Program-made: the position numbers and the translations under genes
NCBI RefSeq assembly: GCF_031822435.1
Contig: NZ_JAVQLW010000001.1
Coordinates: forward strand, 1,247,501 to 1,311,500
Reading direction: 5' to 3'
Source: Paracoccus sp. MBLB3053
GTDB taxonomy: Bacteria > Pseudomonadota > Alphaproteobacteria > Rhodobacterales > Rhodobacteraceae
DNA: 64,000 nt
Notes under the pieces: model-generated
What the model saw: the letters and a program-made list of their open reading frames with translations, nothing else
Told to the model about the DNA's origin: nothing
The model's database searches: none
Part shown: positions 38,957 to 50,072 of the stretch, one piece after another
How positions within the stretch are numbered: the stretch's first letter is position 1
Layout of the letters: every line of letters begins with the position of its first letter

Positions 38957-40338
38957 CACTTTGGACTTCGCAGGACGCCGCCGCCGCGACGGGCGGCCGC
39001 GTCACCCGTGAATTTTCGATCGAGGGGGTCTCGATCGACACCCGGACAATTCAGCCCGGCGACCTGTTCGTGGCGTTGCAGGCGGCACGGGACGGCCATG
39101 ATTTCGTGACCCAGGCCCTGGACAAAGGCGCAGCCGCCGGGCTTGTGAGCCGCATCCCCGAGGGCGTGGCCGATGATGCCCCATTGCTGGTCGTTCCCGA
39201 CGTGCTGGCCGCGCTCGAGGCGTTGGGTAAGGCGGGCCGCGCGCGTATGCAGGGCAAGGTCATCGCCATCACCGGTTCCGTCGGCAAGACCTCGACCAAG
39301 GAAATGGCCCGCATCGCGCTGGCCGGCCAGGGCAGGGTTCATGCCGCCGAAGCCAGCTACAACAACCATTGGGGGGTGCCCTTGACGCTGGCGCGAATGC
39401 CGGCCGACGCGGATTTCGCGATCATCGAGATCGGCATGAACCATCCGGGCGAAATCGAGCCGCTCGCGCGGCTGGCACGTCCGCATGTCGCCATGATCAC
39501 CACCGTCGCTGCCGCGCATCTTGAAGCGTTTGGCGCGATCGAGGGAATAGCGCTTGAAAAGGGCGCGATCTTTCGCGGCCTGATGCAGCCTGGAACTGCC
39601 ATCCTCCCCGAGGACCTGCCCGTCACCCAGATCCTGCGCGACTGCGCCGACGAGGCCGGGGCCATCGTCATCGGCTTCGGTCAACAGGGGATGGCGCGCC
39701 CGATCAAGGCCGAGACGGTCGATGGGGTGACTGCGGTTCGCGCGCGCGTCCTGGGAGAGACGGTCGATTTCAAGCTGGCCAGCGCGGGAACGCATTTCGT
39801 GATGAATGCGATCGGCGTTCTGGCCGCGCTGGGGGCGGCAGGGGCGGATGTCGCGGCGGCGGCCAAGTCGCTGTCGGACTGGCGCCCCCCGCTTGGCCGC
39901 GGCGCGGTCGAGGACCTGGGCGGCATCCGGTTGATCGACGATGCCTACAATTCGAATCCCACATCGCTTTCGGCCGGGCTTGCGACGCTTGCGCGTCTGA
40001 CCGGGGGCCGCCGCGTCGCCATCCTGGGCGACATGCTGGAACTGGGCCCCGAAGAAATCGAGATGCATCGCGACATGGCGAAGGACCCTTCGATGGCTGC
40101 GGTCGACCTTATCCACACGGCAGGTGCGCGCATGCGTGCCCTCCATGATGCCCTGCCGGAAACGAGGCGCGGATTGCATGCGGAAAGCGCCGCCGATCTG
40201 GCCGAGCGGGTCGACGAGCTGGTGGCGCTCGGCGATATCGTGCTGGTCAAGGGATCGAAATCCTCGAAAGTCTCGACGGTGGTTGACGCATTGCGGCGAA
40301 CGCGGCAAAGCACCCCGCCTGGCGAAAGGAACAGGTAA
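38953..40338 (+). CDS. murF: UDP-MurNAc-tripeptide D-Ala-D-Ala ligase
   Basis: 461 residues. Mur ligase fold with [18 protein letters not shown] at the N-terminus, ATP site [62 protein letters not shown] and GDMLELG. Known reaction: attaches D-Ala-D-Ala to complete the pentapeptide precursor. Coupled to murE (ATGA) and to mraY (TAATG). Confidence 0.96.
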   Translation: MTLWTSQDAAAATGGRVTREFSIEGVSIDTRTIQPGDLFVALQAARDGHDFVTQALDKGAAAGLVSRIPEGVADDAPLLVVPDVLAALEALGKAGRARMQGKVIAITGSVGKTSTKEMARIALAGQGRVHAAEASYNNHWGVPLTLARMPADADFAIIEIGMNHPGEIEPLARLARPHVAMITTVAAAHLEAFGAIEGIALEKGAIFRGLMQPGTAILPEDLPVTQILRDCADEAGAIVIGFGQQGMARPIKAETVDGVTAVRARVLGETVDFKLASAGTHFVMNAIGVLAALGAAGADVAAAAKSLSDWRPPLGRGAVEDLGGIRLIDDAYNSNPTSLSAGLATLARLTGGRRVAILGDMLELGPEEIEMHRDMAKDPSMAAVDLIHTAGARMRALHDALPETRRGLHAESAADLAERVDELVALGDIVLVKGSKSSKVSTVVDALRRTRQSTPPGERNR

Positions 40339-41420
40339 TGCTCTATTGGCTTGCGTCCCTCTCTGATGGCGGCGATTTTTTCAACCTTTTCAGATATATT
40401 ACATTCCGGGCAGGTGGGGCATTCTTCACCGCGCTGCTTTTTGGCTTTTTCTTCGGTCGGCCGCTGATCGACCTTCTGCGCCGCAAGCAGAAAAAGGGCC
40501 AGCCGATCCGTGACGATGGTCCGCAGAACCATTTCTCGAAGGCCGGCACGCCGACGATGGGGGGGCTGCTGATCCTGGCGGCGCTGATCGTGGGCACGCT
40601 GCTTTGGGCAAGGCTCGACAACGGCTATGTGTGGATCGTCCTCTTGGTCACATTGGGATTTGCCGCAATCGGTTTTGCCGATGACTATGCCAAGGTGACG
40701 AAGCAGCACCACGCGGGCTTGTCGGGCAAGGTGCGCCTGTTGATGGGGCTGGGAATCGCGGCCGCCGCTGCGGCCGCTGCCGCATATCTGCATCCCGCCG
40801 CCCTGAGCGGGCAGCTTGCGCTGCCGTTCATGAAGGATGCACTGATCAATCTTGGCATCCTGTTCATTCCTTTCTCGGTTATCGTGATCCTTGGCGCGGC
40901 GAACGCGGTCAACCTGACCGACGGTCTGGACGGGCTTGCGATCATGCCGGTCATGATTGCCGCCGCGACCTTCGCGATCATCGCCTATATGGTCGGCAAC
41001 GCCAATTTCGCGAATTACCTCGGCGTGCATTTCGTGCCGGGAACGGGTGAGCTCGCGGTTTTCGTCGCTGCGCTGATCGGCGGAGGGCTTGGCTTCTTGT
41101 GGTACAACGCGCCGCCTGCGGCGGTCTTCATGGGCGATACCGGTTCGCTGGCCCTTGGTGGGGCATTGGGCGCCATCGCGGTGGTGACAAAGCACGAAAT
41201 CGTTCTGGCAATCGTCGGTGGCCTGTTCGTGGTCGAGGCATTGTCGGTCATCATCCAGGTGCTCTATTTCAAGCGCACCGGAAAGCGGGTCTTCCTGATG
41301 GCCCCGATCCACCACCATTTCGAGAAGAAGGGCTGGGGCGAGGCCCAGATCGTGATCCGCTTCTGGATCATCGCGCTGATCCTTGCCCTGATCGGGCTCG
41401 CGACGCTGAAACTGCGCTGA
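40338..41420 (+). CDS. mraY: Phospho-MurNAc-pentapeptide transferase
   Basis: 360 residues with about ten membrane helices. Hallmarks: [32 protein letters not shown] (aspartate pair), [33 protein letters not shown] and the histidine motif [20 protein letters not shown]. Known reaction: transfers phospho-MurNAc-pentapeptide from UDP to undecaprenyl phosphate, giving lipid I at the inner membrane. The start shares one base with the murF stop. 86 bases follow before murD. Confidence 0.97.
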   Translation: MLYWLASLSDGGDFFNLFRYITFRAGGAFFTALLFGFFFGRPLIDLLRRKQKKGQPIRDDGPQNHFSKAGTPTMGGLLILAALIVGTLLWARLDNGYVWIVLLVTLGFAAIGFADDYAKVTKQHHAGLSGKVRLLMGLGIAAAAAAAAAYLHPAALSGQLALPFMKDALINLGILFIPFSVIVILGAANAVNLTDGLDGLAIMPVMIAAATFAIIAYMVGNANFANYLGVHFVPGTGELAVFVAALIGGGLGFLWYNAPPAAVFMGDTGSLALGGALGAIAVVTKHEIVLAIVGGLFVVEALSVIIQVLYFKRTGKRVFLMAPIHHHFEKKGWGEAQIVIRFWIIALILALIGLATLKLR

Positions 41421-41506
41421 GCCCTCTCGCAACTTCCTTCACGGGTCAATAATCTTGGGGCCGGGGCGCGAACTGTGTCCCGGCTTGCCAAGATGAAGGA
41501 AGTGCC

Positions 41507-42907
41507 ATGATCCCGGTTCAGGGCGTCGAAAATCAGACCATCGCCGTGCTCGGCCTCGGCCGTTCCGGCCGCGCCACCGCAACCGCCCTTGCCGCAGGCG
41601 GAGCCAATGTCGTCGTCTGGGATGACGGTGTGGACACGCGCGAACAGGCCTCGGCGGATGGCATGACCGTCGTTGACCTGACCCGTGAGCAGAACTGGGA
41701 CGGTATCTCGGCACTCATTACCAGCCCGGGCATCCCGCATCTCTATCCCAAACCCCATCCGGTCATCGCCAAGGCCTATGAACTGGGTGTGCCGGTCGAC
41801 AACGATATCGGCCTGTTCTTCCGCAGCTTCGCGACCCGCGATTGGGAACAGTTCGACACCGCGCCGCGCGTGATCGCGATCACCGGCTCGAATGGCAAGT
41901 CGACGACGACGGCGCTCGTCCACCACATCCTGCGCGAGGCCGGGCGTCCGGCCCAGCTGGGCGGCAATATCGGGACAGGCGTCCTGTCGCTGGAGCCCGC
42001 GCATGATGGCGAGGTCATCGTGCTTGAGCTGTCGAGCTATCAGACCGACCTTGCCCGCGCGCTGACACCGGACGTCGCGGTTTTCACCAATCTCTCGCCC
42101 GATCACCTGGATCGCCACGGCGGGCCGGGGGGCTACTTTGCGGCAAAGCGCAGGTTGTTCGCCGAGGGCGGCCCTGACCGCGCTGTGGTCGGCGTCGACG
42201 AGGTGGAAGGCCGCTATCTGGCCGATCAGCTTTGCATGGCTCCGGCTGACGACCGCGTGATACGGATTTCCGCGGGGCAGAAGTTGGAACGCTTTGGCTG
42301 GTCCGTCTTTGCCCGCAAGGGGTTCCTGTCGGAATACCGCAAGGGACGGCAGGTTGCCTCGATCGACCTGCGCGACGTTACTGGCCTGCCGGGTGAGCAC
42401 AATCACCAGAACGCCTGCGCGGCCTATGCCGCTGCCCGAGCCGTTGGCGTGCCCCCGCGCGAGATCGAGCGTGCCTTCCACAGCTTTCAGGGGCTACCGC
42501 ATCGCAGTCAGACCGTGGCCGAACTGGATGGCGTGCGTTGGGTGAACGACAGCAAGGCGACGAATGTCGACGCTGCCGCAAAGGCGCTCACAGCCTTCAA
42601 GAACATCCGCTGGATCGCAGGTGGCATGGGGAAGGATGGTGGGATCGAGGCACTTGCACCGCATCTGGGCCAGGTGATCAAGGCCTATCTGATCGGTCAC
42701 TCGGCCCGAGATTTCGCGCTGCAGCTCGGCCAGACGACCTATGAGATTTGCGAGACGATGGATCAGGCCGTGGCCAGGGCACGCGATGAGGCTCGGCCGG
42801 GGGAAACCGTCCTGCTGGCGCCTGCCGCCGCAAGCTTCGACCAATACCCCAACTTCGAGAAGCGGGGCGAGCATTTCACCGCCTTGGTCCAGGCGTTGCC
42901 CGACTGA
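41507..42907 (+). CDS. murD: UDP-MurNAc-L-alanine D-glutamate ligase
   Basis: 466 residues. Rossmann-like start [38 protein letters not shown] site [44 protein letters not shown] and [14 protein letters not shown]. Known reaction: adds D-glutamate to UDP-MurNAc-L-Ala. Last gene of the local dcw run: a terminator and an opposite-strand porin gene follow where ftsW-murG-murC would be expected. Confidence 0.96.
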   Translation: MIPVQGVENQTIAVLGLGRSGRATATALAAGGANVVVWDDGVDTREQASADGMTVVDLTREQNWDGISALITSPGIPHLYPKPHPVIAKAYELGVPVDNDIGLFFRSFATRDWEQFDTAPRVIAITGSNGKSTTTALVHHILREAGRPAQLGGNIGTGVLSLEPAHDGEVIVLELSSYQTDLARALTPDVAVFTNLSPDHLDRHGGPGGYFAAKRRLFAEGGPDRAVVGVDEVEGRYLADQLCMAPADDRVIRISAGQKLERFGWSVFARKGFLSEYRKGRQVASIDLRDVTGLPGEHNHQNACAAYAAARAVGVPPREIERAFHSFQGLPHRSQTVAELDGVRWVNDSKATNVDAAAKALTAFKNIRWIAGGMGKDGGIEALAPHLGQVIKAYLIGHSARDFALQLGQTTYEICETMDQAVARARDEARPGETVLLAPAAASFDQYPNFEKRGEHFTALVQALPD

Positions 42908-42921
42908 CCCAGGCAAATGAG

Positions 42922-42948
42922 AAAGGCCCCGGACGATCCGGGGCCTTT
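42922..42948. terminator. Bidirectional terminator between murD and the FadL-type gene
   Basis: Perfect 11-bp stem AAAGGCCCCGG (42922-42932)/CCGGGGCCTTT (42938-42948), loop ACGAT. A-run on one side and T-run on the other serve both converging transcripts. Confidence 0.88.
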
Positions 42949-42964
42949 GCATGTCCGCGATAGA

Positions 42965-44125
42965 TCAGAACGAATAGCCGATCCGGACGCCGAAGCCCCA
43001 AAGATCGTTGTCGTTGGTTTCGCCGACCTCGGTCTTGTCTCCCGAATAGCCGACGCCCAGATCGGCATCGCCCAGCTTCGAGTAGTTGATGCCGGTCGAG
43101 ACCTTGATGTTGTCCATCGTGTAGATCGCCGCGACCTGGACGCCCTTGCGGCCGTCATATGGGGCGAGCGGAGAGATCTTTCCGCCGACGCTCGGCTCGT
43201 AGATATATGCGATCGAGCCGGCCCAGTTCTCGGTGAACTTGCGCCCCACGCCGATCGTATAGGTCGTGGTGTCCTCCAGTTCGACCAACGGAATGGTGCC
43301 TTCCGGGGTGACGATCGGGAACAGGAAGTTGTCGACCTTGAATTCGGACCATTTGACCCAGCGGATCGAGCCGAACATCAAGGTGTCCTCGGCAATGCCG
43401 GTCTGGCCTTCCAGCGTCCAGCTGCGCGGTGTCGTGACCTCGTAATCTCCCTTGAACGTTGCGGGTGCCAGCGGGCCGCCGGTCTCCGTCTGCTCGAAGT
43501 CGTGATCGATCTCGGAATTGTAGGTCAGCGAGATCCGAGCGGCATATTCCGGGATCTCGTAGGCAACGCCCGCGACCCAGCCCACGCCCCAGGCACCGCC
43601 AATGTCAAGGTCATAGGGCTGCGGCCCGAGACGCCCCTGATAGGCCGCGCCACCAAGTGTCACCCCACCATCCGCATGCGAGGCACGCAAGCCCCCATGA
43701 ACCGAGAAGTTGTTCTGGAACTTGTAGCGCAGGATGCCGGTATAGGTCGTCGAGTTCACCTCGACCCGGGTGCCGCCCAGCAGCAGGGAGCCGCCGTCGG
43801 CGAATGTCGGATAGCGCAGGTCCGAACCAAAGGGCTGTTCCACGATGAACGCGCCCGACAGGTTCTCATTGAACTGGTGCTTGTATGCGAGGCCAAGGAA
43901 GCCGTAGCCCTGTGCTACGTCGCCCGTGTCATAAGGGCCGCCCACGGCCGCCGGTGCCACGTCGCGGCCTTTGACGGTCGGGTCGACGCCGCCAAAGCTC
44001 AGCTCGACATAGTTGCCTTCCTCGAAGAGCACGGCCAGCGATTGCGGCGCGCGTTCGATCCCGCCTGCCAGCACAGGCGCGGCACTTGCCATGAGCAATG
44101 CGAGCCCGGTCATTGTTCTTTTCAT
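42965..44125 (-). CDS. OmpP1/FadL/TodX-family outer membrane protein
   Basis: 386 residues from the ATG at 44125, which has an excellent GGGAGGAAAT ribosome site; a start four codons earlier is less likely. Signal peptide residues 1-20 (ALLMASAAPVLA). The mature part shows alternating beta-strand pattern and ends in aromatic GIGYSF-like GVRIGYSF, typical of outer membrane barrels. FadL-type signs: GGIERAPQSLAVLFEEGNYV, YGFLGLAYKHQFNENLS and NSEIDHDFE. Known: FadL channels take up long-chain fatty acids or hydrophobic aromatics. Convergent with murD. Confidence 0.85.
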   Translation of the reverse strand: MKRTMTGLALLMASAAPVLAGGIERAPQSLAVLFEEGNYVELSFGGVDPTVKGRDVAPAAVGGPYDTGDVAQGYGFLGLAYKHQFNENLSGAFIVEQPFGSDLRYPTFADGGSLLLGGTRVEVNSTTYTGILRYKFQNNFSVHGGLRASHADGGVTLGGAAYQGRLGPQPYDLDIGGAWGVGWVAGVAYEIPEYAARISLTYNSEIDHDFEQTETGGPLAPATFKGDYEVTTPRSWTLEGQTGIAEDTLMFGSIRWVKWSEFKVDNFLFPIVTPEGTIPLVELEDTTTYTIGVGRKFTENWAGSIAYIYEPSVGGKISPLAPYDGRKGVQVAAIYTMDNIKVSTGINYSKLGDADLGVGYSGDKTEVGETNDNDLWGFGVRIGYSF

Positions 44126-44371
44126 ATTTCCTCCCATCGTAGCCCAATCAGGGCTTGAAACGAGCTTTTCGCAGCCTTCCTGCTTGCGTCAATCGTATGG
44201 GAGAACTGACGCCGCGTCGAAACCCCGGTCACGCTTTATGCGTGTGACTGCTGCGCCGCTACAACAGATACGTGTTACACCGGACCGAGTCGGTTCATGG
44301 TGGCGTCTTTCTTGGTCTGGACATTCCGCCTGTCCCATGAAATGGGAAACTGCCAAACGAACCCCTGATAG

Positions 44372-45829
<1,458 letters not shown>

Positions 45830-45850
45830 TCGCGAAAACGGGATTCCGAA

Positions 45851-45875
45851 GGGGCGGCCACGGTCGCCCCTTTTT
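45851..45875 (+). terminator. Terminator after guaB
   Basis: Stem GGGGCG (45851-45856)/CGCCCC (45865-45870), extendable by three further pairs including a G-U, then TTTTT. It begins 22 bases after the guaB stop. Confidence 0.85.
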
Positions 45876-45943
45876 CATGCGCCAACTGAATCTTAACCAG
45901 CCACGGCTAAAGATTTTCCCCATCATTCCCATGGTGGCGGCGC

Positions 45944-46753
45944 ATGTCGATCATTCACCTCCTTCTGCGGTCATTGCTTGTTTCGATGCTCTGGGCTGGT
46001 CGCGTGGCGGCCATGTCGGGGGCAGAAGTTTGCGAATGGGCGGCGACCAGGGCGGCCGAGGAAACCGGCGTTCCAGGCGACATTCTGGGTGCTCTTGCCT
46101 TGACCGAGACAGGACGGCGGATCGATGGCATCGTTCGTCCCTGGGCGTGGAGCGTGAATGCCGAAGGCAAGGGAACATGGTTTGACGATTCGCAGTCGGC
46201 AGTTGCCTATGCGCAGGATCTTGTCGATCAGGGGCGGCGCAATCTTGATATCGGATGCTTTCAACTCAACTATCGGTGGCACTCTTCCGGGTTCAGCTCG
46301 GTTGCGCAGATGTTCGATCCACTTGAGAACGCGCGCTATGCCGCCCGCTTTGTCGCGCAACTGCACGATGAAAAGGGTGACTGGAGAGCGGCGGCAGGAG
46401 CCTTCCATTCGCGCACCGACCAACATGCCGCGCGTTACCTCGCCCGCTTCGATGATCTGCGGCAGGCATTCCGCCTTCGGGGCTTCACCGCGGTTGAGCA
46501 GGTGCCCGAAACCTATAACGACTTTGCATCGATCGGCTCGGCCAGCCGGCGCGTTGTTCGTGAACGGGTCATGCTTCTGGGGGCGCCACTCGGCACGGGG
46601 GTAACCGGCAGACCTGGATCACTGGCCGCCATAGGGCCGGGGCGAGGCGCGACGCTGGTCGCAGCTCGTGGTGTTCTCATAGGCGCGGGATCGGGCGGAG
46701 CGCTCATCGTTCGGAACGCCGGGAAGGGCGGCGCCGAGGTGAGCCGGGATTGA
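45944..46753 (+). CDS. Secreted lytic transglycosylase (SLT-like)
   Basis: 269 residues. Signal-like N-terminus (residues 1-23, LLLRSLLVSMLWAGRVAAM). A lysozyme-like domain follows: ETGVPGDILGALALTETGR with the catalytic glutamate, WSVNAEGKGTWF, NLDIGCFQLNYRWHSSGFSS, NARYAARFVAQLHDEKGDW and AAGAFHSRT. The C-terminal 80 residues are low-complexity Gly/Ala-rich. Known: SLT enzymes cut peptidoglycan glycan strands; related proteins are sometimes linked to flagellar or secretion assembly, but no such genes are here. Confidence 0.82.
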   Translation: MSIIHLLLRSLLVSMLWAGRVAAMSGAEVCEWAATRAAEETGVPGDILGALALTETGRRIDGIVRPWAWSVNAEGKGTWFDDSQSAVAYAQDLVDQGRRNLDIGCFQLNYRWHSSGFSSVAQMFDPLENARYAARFVAQLHDEKGDWRAAAGAFHSRTDQHAARYLARFDDLRQAFRLRGFTAVEQVPETYNDFASIGSASRRVVRERVMLLGAPLGTGVTGRPGSLAAIGPGRGATLVAARGVLIGAGSGGALIVRNAGKGGAEVSRD

Positions 46754-46807
46754 CAATTGGCCCGGCTCCGCCTTTCTGGGCAGACCCAATCGGAACTGCC
46801 AGATACC

Positions 46808-47956
46808 ATGACACCTGCCGCCCGCGCACAGGCCGCCATCACGATCCTCGATCAGATACTTGCCGGAGATGCGGCCGAGGCTGCGTTGCTGCGCTGGGCC
46901 CGGGGCAGCAGGTTTGCCGGCTCGGGTGACCGTGCCGCGGTGCGCGATCTCGTTTTCGACAGCCTTCGCTGCAAGCGTTCGCGGGCGGCGCTGGGCGGGG
47001 CGATGTCGGGCAGGGGGTTGATGATCGGAATGCTGATCGAGGAAGCGCGCGATCCGGCGTCGATCTTCACCGGGGATGGTCATGCCCCCGCGCCGTTGAC
47101 ACCCGAGGATCGCGAGGGAATGCGTGCCCCCTGCGGCATAGAGGGCCTTGATCTGCCCGACTGGATCTGGTCGCGCTGGCGTAGCTCATTGGGGGAAAGC
47201 GCCGAAAGGGTTGCCATGGCCATGCGGGACCGTGCACCGGTCTGGTTGCGGGTCAACAAGCTCCGGGCGACGGCGGCACAGGCGCAGGCTGCACTCTCGG
47301 ATGACGGCATCATGGTCGAGCCCTTCGCAGCCCTGCCGAGCGCGCTGATGGTCACGCAAGGCGGTCGACGCGTCTCGGGCTCGCGCGCCTATCAAGAAGG
47401 CATGGTCGAACTGCAGGACCTGTCGCCCCAGCTTGCTTGCGCCGCCCTGCCAGAGGTTCGTTTCGCGCTGGATTATTGCGCAGGCGGTGGGGGAAAGGCA
47501 CTTGCGATGGCCTCTGGCGGTATCCGCAACGTCACCGCCCATGACATCGATGCCGGGCGAATGTCCGATCTTGCTTCCCGGGCGCGACGCGCAGGGGCCG
47601 CGATCAAGGTCAGCGCGCCGGGCAAGGTCAGTGGCCGCTTCGATCTTGTCCTTACCGACGTTCCCTGTAGCGGCAGCGGAACCTGGCGACGCACGCCGGA
47701 CGCGAAATGGCGCTTGGGCGAGGCGGGGCTTGAAAGACTGCTTGAGATTCAGGCGGCCATCCTGCTTGAGGCCGCGCAATTCGTAGCACCTCTGGGCTAT
47801 CTGGCCTACATGACGTGTTCGCTGCTGGATGACGAAAATGGCTCGCAGGTGGCGCGTTTCCTGTCGCGGGGTGGGTTCCAGCTTGAAAGCGAGCGCCGAT
47901 ATTCGCCCCTTGATGCGTCGGACGGATTCTATTTTGCCCTCATGCGGCGCTGTTAA
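46808..47956 (+). CDS. RsmB/NOP-family RNA (cytosine-5) methyltransferase
   Basis: 382 residues from the ATG at 46808 (MTPAARAQAAITILDQILAG); a TTG 17 codons earlier is not preferred. Residues 1-130 form an NusB-like RNA-binding part. The Rossmann methyltransferase part contains FALDYCAGGGGKALAMA (SAM site), the cysteine motif LTDVPCSGSGTWRRTPDAKW and the catalytic cysteine in AYMTCSLLDDENGSQV. Known: forms 5-methylcytosine in rRNA or tRNA through a covalent Cys adduct. Shorter than E. coli RsmB (429), so the exact target is unclear. Its stop codon lies inside the CtrA box of cckA. Confidence 0.87.
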   Translation: MTPAARAQAAITILDQILAGDAAEAALLRWARGSRFAGSGDRAAVRDLVFDSLRCKRSRAALGGAMSGRGLMIGMLIEEARDPASIFTGDGHAPAPLTPEDREGMRAPCGIEGLDLPDWIWSRWRSSLGESAERVAMAMRDRAPVWLRVNKLRATAAQAQAALSDDGIMVEPFAALPSALMVTQGGRRVSGSRAYQEGMVELQDLSPQLACAALPEVRFALDYCAGGGGKALAMASGGIRNVTAHDIDAGRMSDLASRARRAGAAIKVSAPGKVSGRFDLVLTDVPCSGSGTWRRTPDAKWRLGEAGLERLLEIQAAILLEAAQFVAPLGYLAYMTCSLLDDENGSQVARFLSRGGFQLESERRYSPLDASDGFYFALMRRC

Positions 47957-47967
47957 CCTTGGGTTAA
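47953..47967 (+). promoter_or_regulatory. CtrA box upstream of cckA
   Basis: Perfect full CtrA site TTAA-CCTTGGG-TTAA (TTAA, 7 bases, TTAA), 48 bases before the cckA ATG and overlapping the stop of the upstream methyltransferase gene. Known: CtrA binds TTAA-N7-TTAA, and CckA phosphorylates CtrA through ChpT. It suggests that the kinase gene is under control of its own target regulator. Confidence 0.72.
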
Positions 47968-48014
47968 CCGCCGTTCTGTAGCCAAAGCTCATCCAGTTCG
48001 AAGCGGAGGATGGC

Positions 48015-50072
48015 ATGGCCGGACTGAAGGCGGCGCATAGGCATGTCGGGCTGATCTATCGCTTTTTCGGCATTCTTGCTGCCGGACTTGTCGCGGTAAG
48101 GGTGCTTTTGCCGGCCGAGGATCAGATGCGCGCCGCATCGCTCGCCTTCGCAAGCATCGCCTTGACCTTGGTTCTGATTGGCGGGGCAGAGATGCTGCGC
48201 CGGGCAGGAATCACCTTGGGGCAACGGCGCGCATTGTCCCGGCTGCGCGAGCGGCTGTCGGGTCACGACGGGCCCGCCTTCGCAATAGGCTGCGACGGCC
48301 GGATTCTCGCCCGGAACCGCTCGGGTGAAAATCTGTGCGGATCGAAGGATGTTCGCAATCTGCTTGCGCAGAGCCATGCCGTCCCGGACCAGGCCTGGAA
48401 CGATCTTTCGATTAGGCTTGAACGTTCAGGTTCGGCCGAAATCGAGCTTGAGATGGCAGGACGGTTTGCGGTGGAATTGCTGGAAAGGGGCAAGCTTCAG
48501 CTTTGGCTTTCCCTCTCCCCGCCAGTCCAGATCCCAAGGCGAATGGCGGCAACCAGGCGTGAAACCGACGAGTTTGACCGGTTGCCCGTCTCGCTTCTGA
48601 CGCTTGACGCCCAAGGGCGAATAACCCGCGTGAATGAGGCCGCGCGTGAGCTTCTGGCGGGTGCCTTGCCGGGTCAGAGCCTGTCGCAATACCTCGACGG
48701 GCTCGGGCGCGAACTCGGCGACTGGGTATCGGATATTTGCGCCGGTCGGACAGCGGGCAGTGCCGAGGTGCTGCATCTGAAAGGCGAACGGGCGGACCGA
48801 TTCGTCCAGGTTAGCCTGAGCAGGAGTTGCGATGGCCAGGTGACTGCCGTTCTCTCGGATGCAAGCGCAATGAAAACGCTCGAGGCGCAATTCGTCCAAA
48901 GCCAGAAGATGCAGGCGATCGGCCAATTGGCTGGAGGAATCGCGCATGATTTCAATAATCTGCTTACGGCCATCACCGGCCATTGCGATCTTTTGATGCT
49001 GCGCCATGACAAGGCGGACCCGGACTATGCGGATCTTGATCAGATCAGCCAGAACGCAAATCGCGCGGCGGCGCTGGTGCGCCAGCTGCTCGCCTTCTCC
49101 CGTAAGCAGACGCTCAAGCCACAGATCATGGACCTTCGCGACACGTTGTCCGATCTCACCCATCTTCTCAATCGACTTGTGGGGGAACGGATTGCGCTGA
49201 CTTTCGACCATGATCCGTCGCTCAGAATGATCCGTGCGGATCGCCGGCAGCTAGAGCAGGTGATGATGAACCTTGTGGTCAATGCGAGGGACGCGATGCC
49301 CCAGGGTGGCGACATCACGATCGCGACAGACAACCACCGCCTCGACGCGCCAACTTCGTTCGGGCGCGCAACGCTTCCCCCCGGGGATTACGTCCGGGTT
49401 CAGGTCCATGACCAGGGCTGCGGCATTGCAGATGACGAACTGACGAAGATATTTGAGCCTTTCTACACGACAAAGCCGACCGGAGAGGGAACAGGGCTCG
49501 GGCTTTCGACGGCCTATGGCATCGTCAAGCAGACCGGGGGCTATATCTTTTGCCAAAGCGTCCTTGGGCAGGGCAGCACCTTCTCGCTGTTCTTCCCAGC
49601 CCATGACAAGAAGGCCGAGGCCGGTGCCCCGGAACCTGCAAAGACGAGGCCGGTCGAACCTGTCCTGCGGCGAGAAAGCGATGCGACGGTATTGCTGGTC
49701 GAGGACGAGGCTCCGGTGCGTGCCTTTGCCAGCAGGGCGTTGAAGCTGCAGGGGTTCAACGTGCTTGAAGCCTCCTGTGCCGAAGATGCGCTGACGATTC
49801 TTGCGGATCATCGATTGAACGTCGATGTCTTTGTCACAGATGTCATCATGCCCGGCATGGACGGCCCAGCCTGGGTCCGCACCGCCTTGCGCGAACGACC
49901 TCGGACGCGGGTGATCTTCATGTCGGGCTATGCCGAAGATGTCTTCAGCGAAGGTCGTCCCCCCGTGCCGAACTCGGCCTTTCTCGCCAAGCCCTTTTCA
50001 TTGTCCGATCTGACGGCGCTGGTCACCCGGCAGCTGGACACTGTACCGGCCGAAAATCAGAGCGAGGCGTAA
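48015..50072 (+). CDS. cckA: Hybrid histidine kinase CckA
   Basis: 685 residues. Two membrane helices in the first 65 residues (FFGILAAGLVAVRVLLPA and SIALTLVLIGGAEML), a PAS-like region (about 90-290, LPVSLLTLDAQGRITRVNEA). HisKA carries the phosphorylated histidine in GGIAHDFNNLLTAITGHCDL, the ATPase domain carries NLVVNARDAMPQGGDI (N box) and GEGTGLGLSTAYGIVKQTGG (G2 box), and the receiver carries VLLVEDEAPVRAFASRAL and the phospho-aspartate in FVTDVIMPGMDGP. This order is that of CckA. Known: passes phosphate via ChpT to CtrA, controlling motility and gene transfer agents in Rhodobacteraceae. Placed upstream of recA-alaS. Confidence 0.9.
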   Translation: MAGLKAAHRHVGLIYRFFGILAAGLVAVRVLLPAEDQMRAASLAFASIALTLVLIGGAEMLRRAGITLGQRRALSRLRERLSGHDGPAFAIGCDGRILARNRSGENLCGSKDVRNLLAQSHAVPDQAWNDLSIRLERSGSAEIELEMAGRFAVELLERGKLQLWLSLSPPVQIPRRMAATRRETDEFDRLPVSLLTLDAQGRITRVNEAARELLAGALPGQSLSQYLDGLGRELGDWVSDICAGRTAGSAEVLHLKGERADRFVQVSLSRSCDGQVTAVLSDASAMKTLEAQFVQSQKMQAIGQLAGGIAHDFNNLLTAITGHCDLLMLRHDKADPDYADLDQISQNANRAAALVRQLLAFSRKQTLKPQIMDLRDTLSDLTHLLNRLVGERIALTFDHDPSLRMIRADRRQLEQVMMNLVVNARDAMPQGGDITIATDNHRLDAPTSFGRATLPPGDYVRVQVHDQGCGIADDELTKIFEPFYTTKPTGEGTGLGLSTAYGIVKQTGGYIFCQSVLGQGSTFSLFFPAHDKKAEAGAPEPAKTRPVEPVLRRESDATVLLVEDEAPVRAFASRALKLQGFNVLEASCAEDALTILADHRLNVDVFVTDVIMPGMDGPAWVRTALRERPRTRVIFMSGYAEDVFSEGRPPVPNSAFLAKPFSLSDLTALVTRQLDTVPAENQSEA

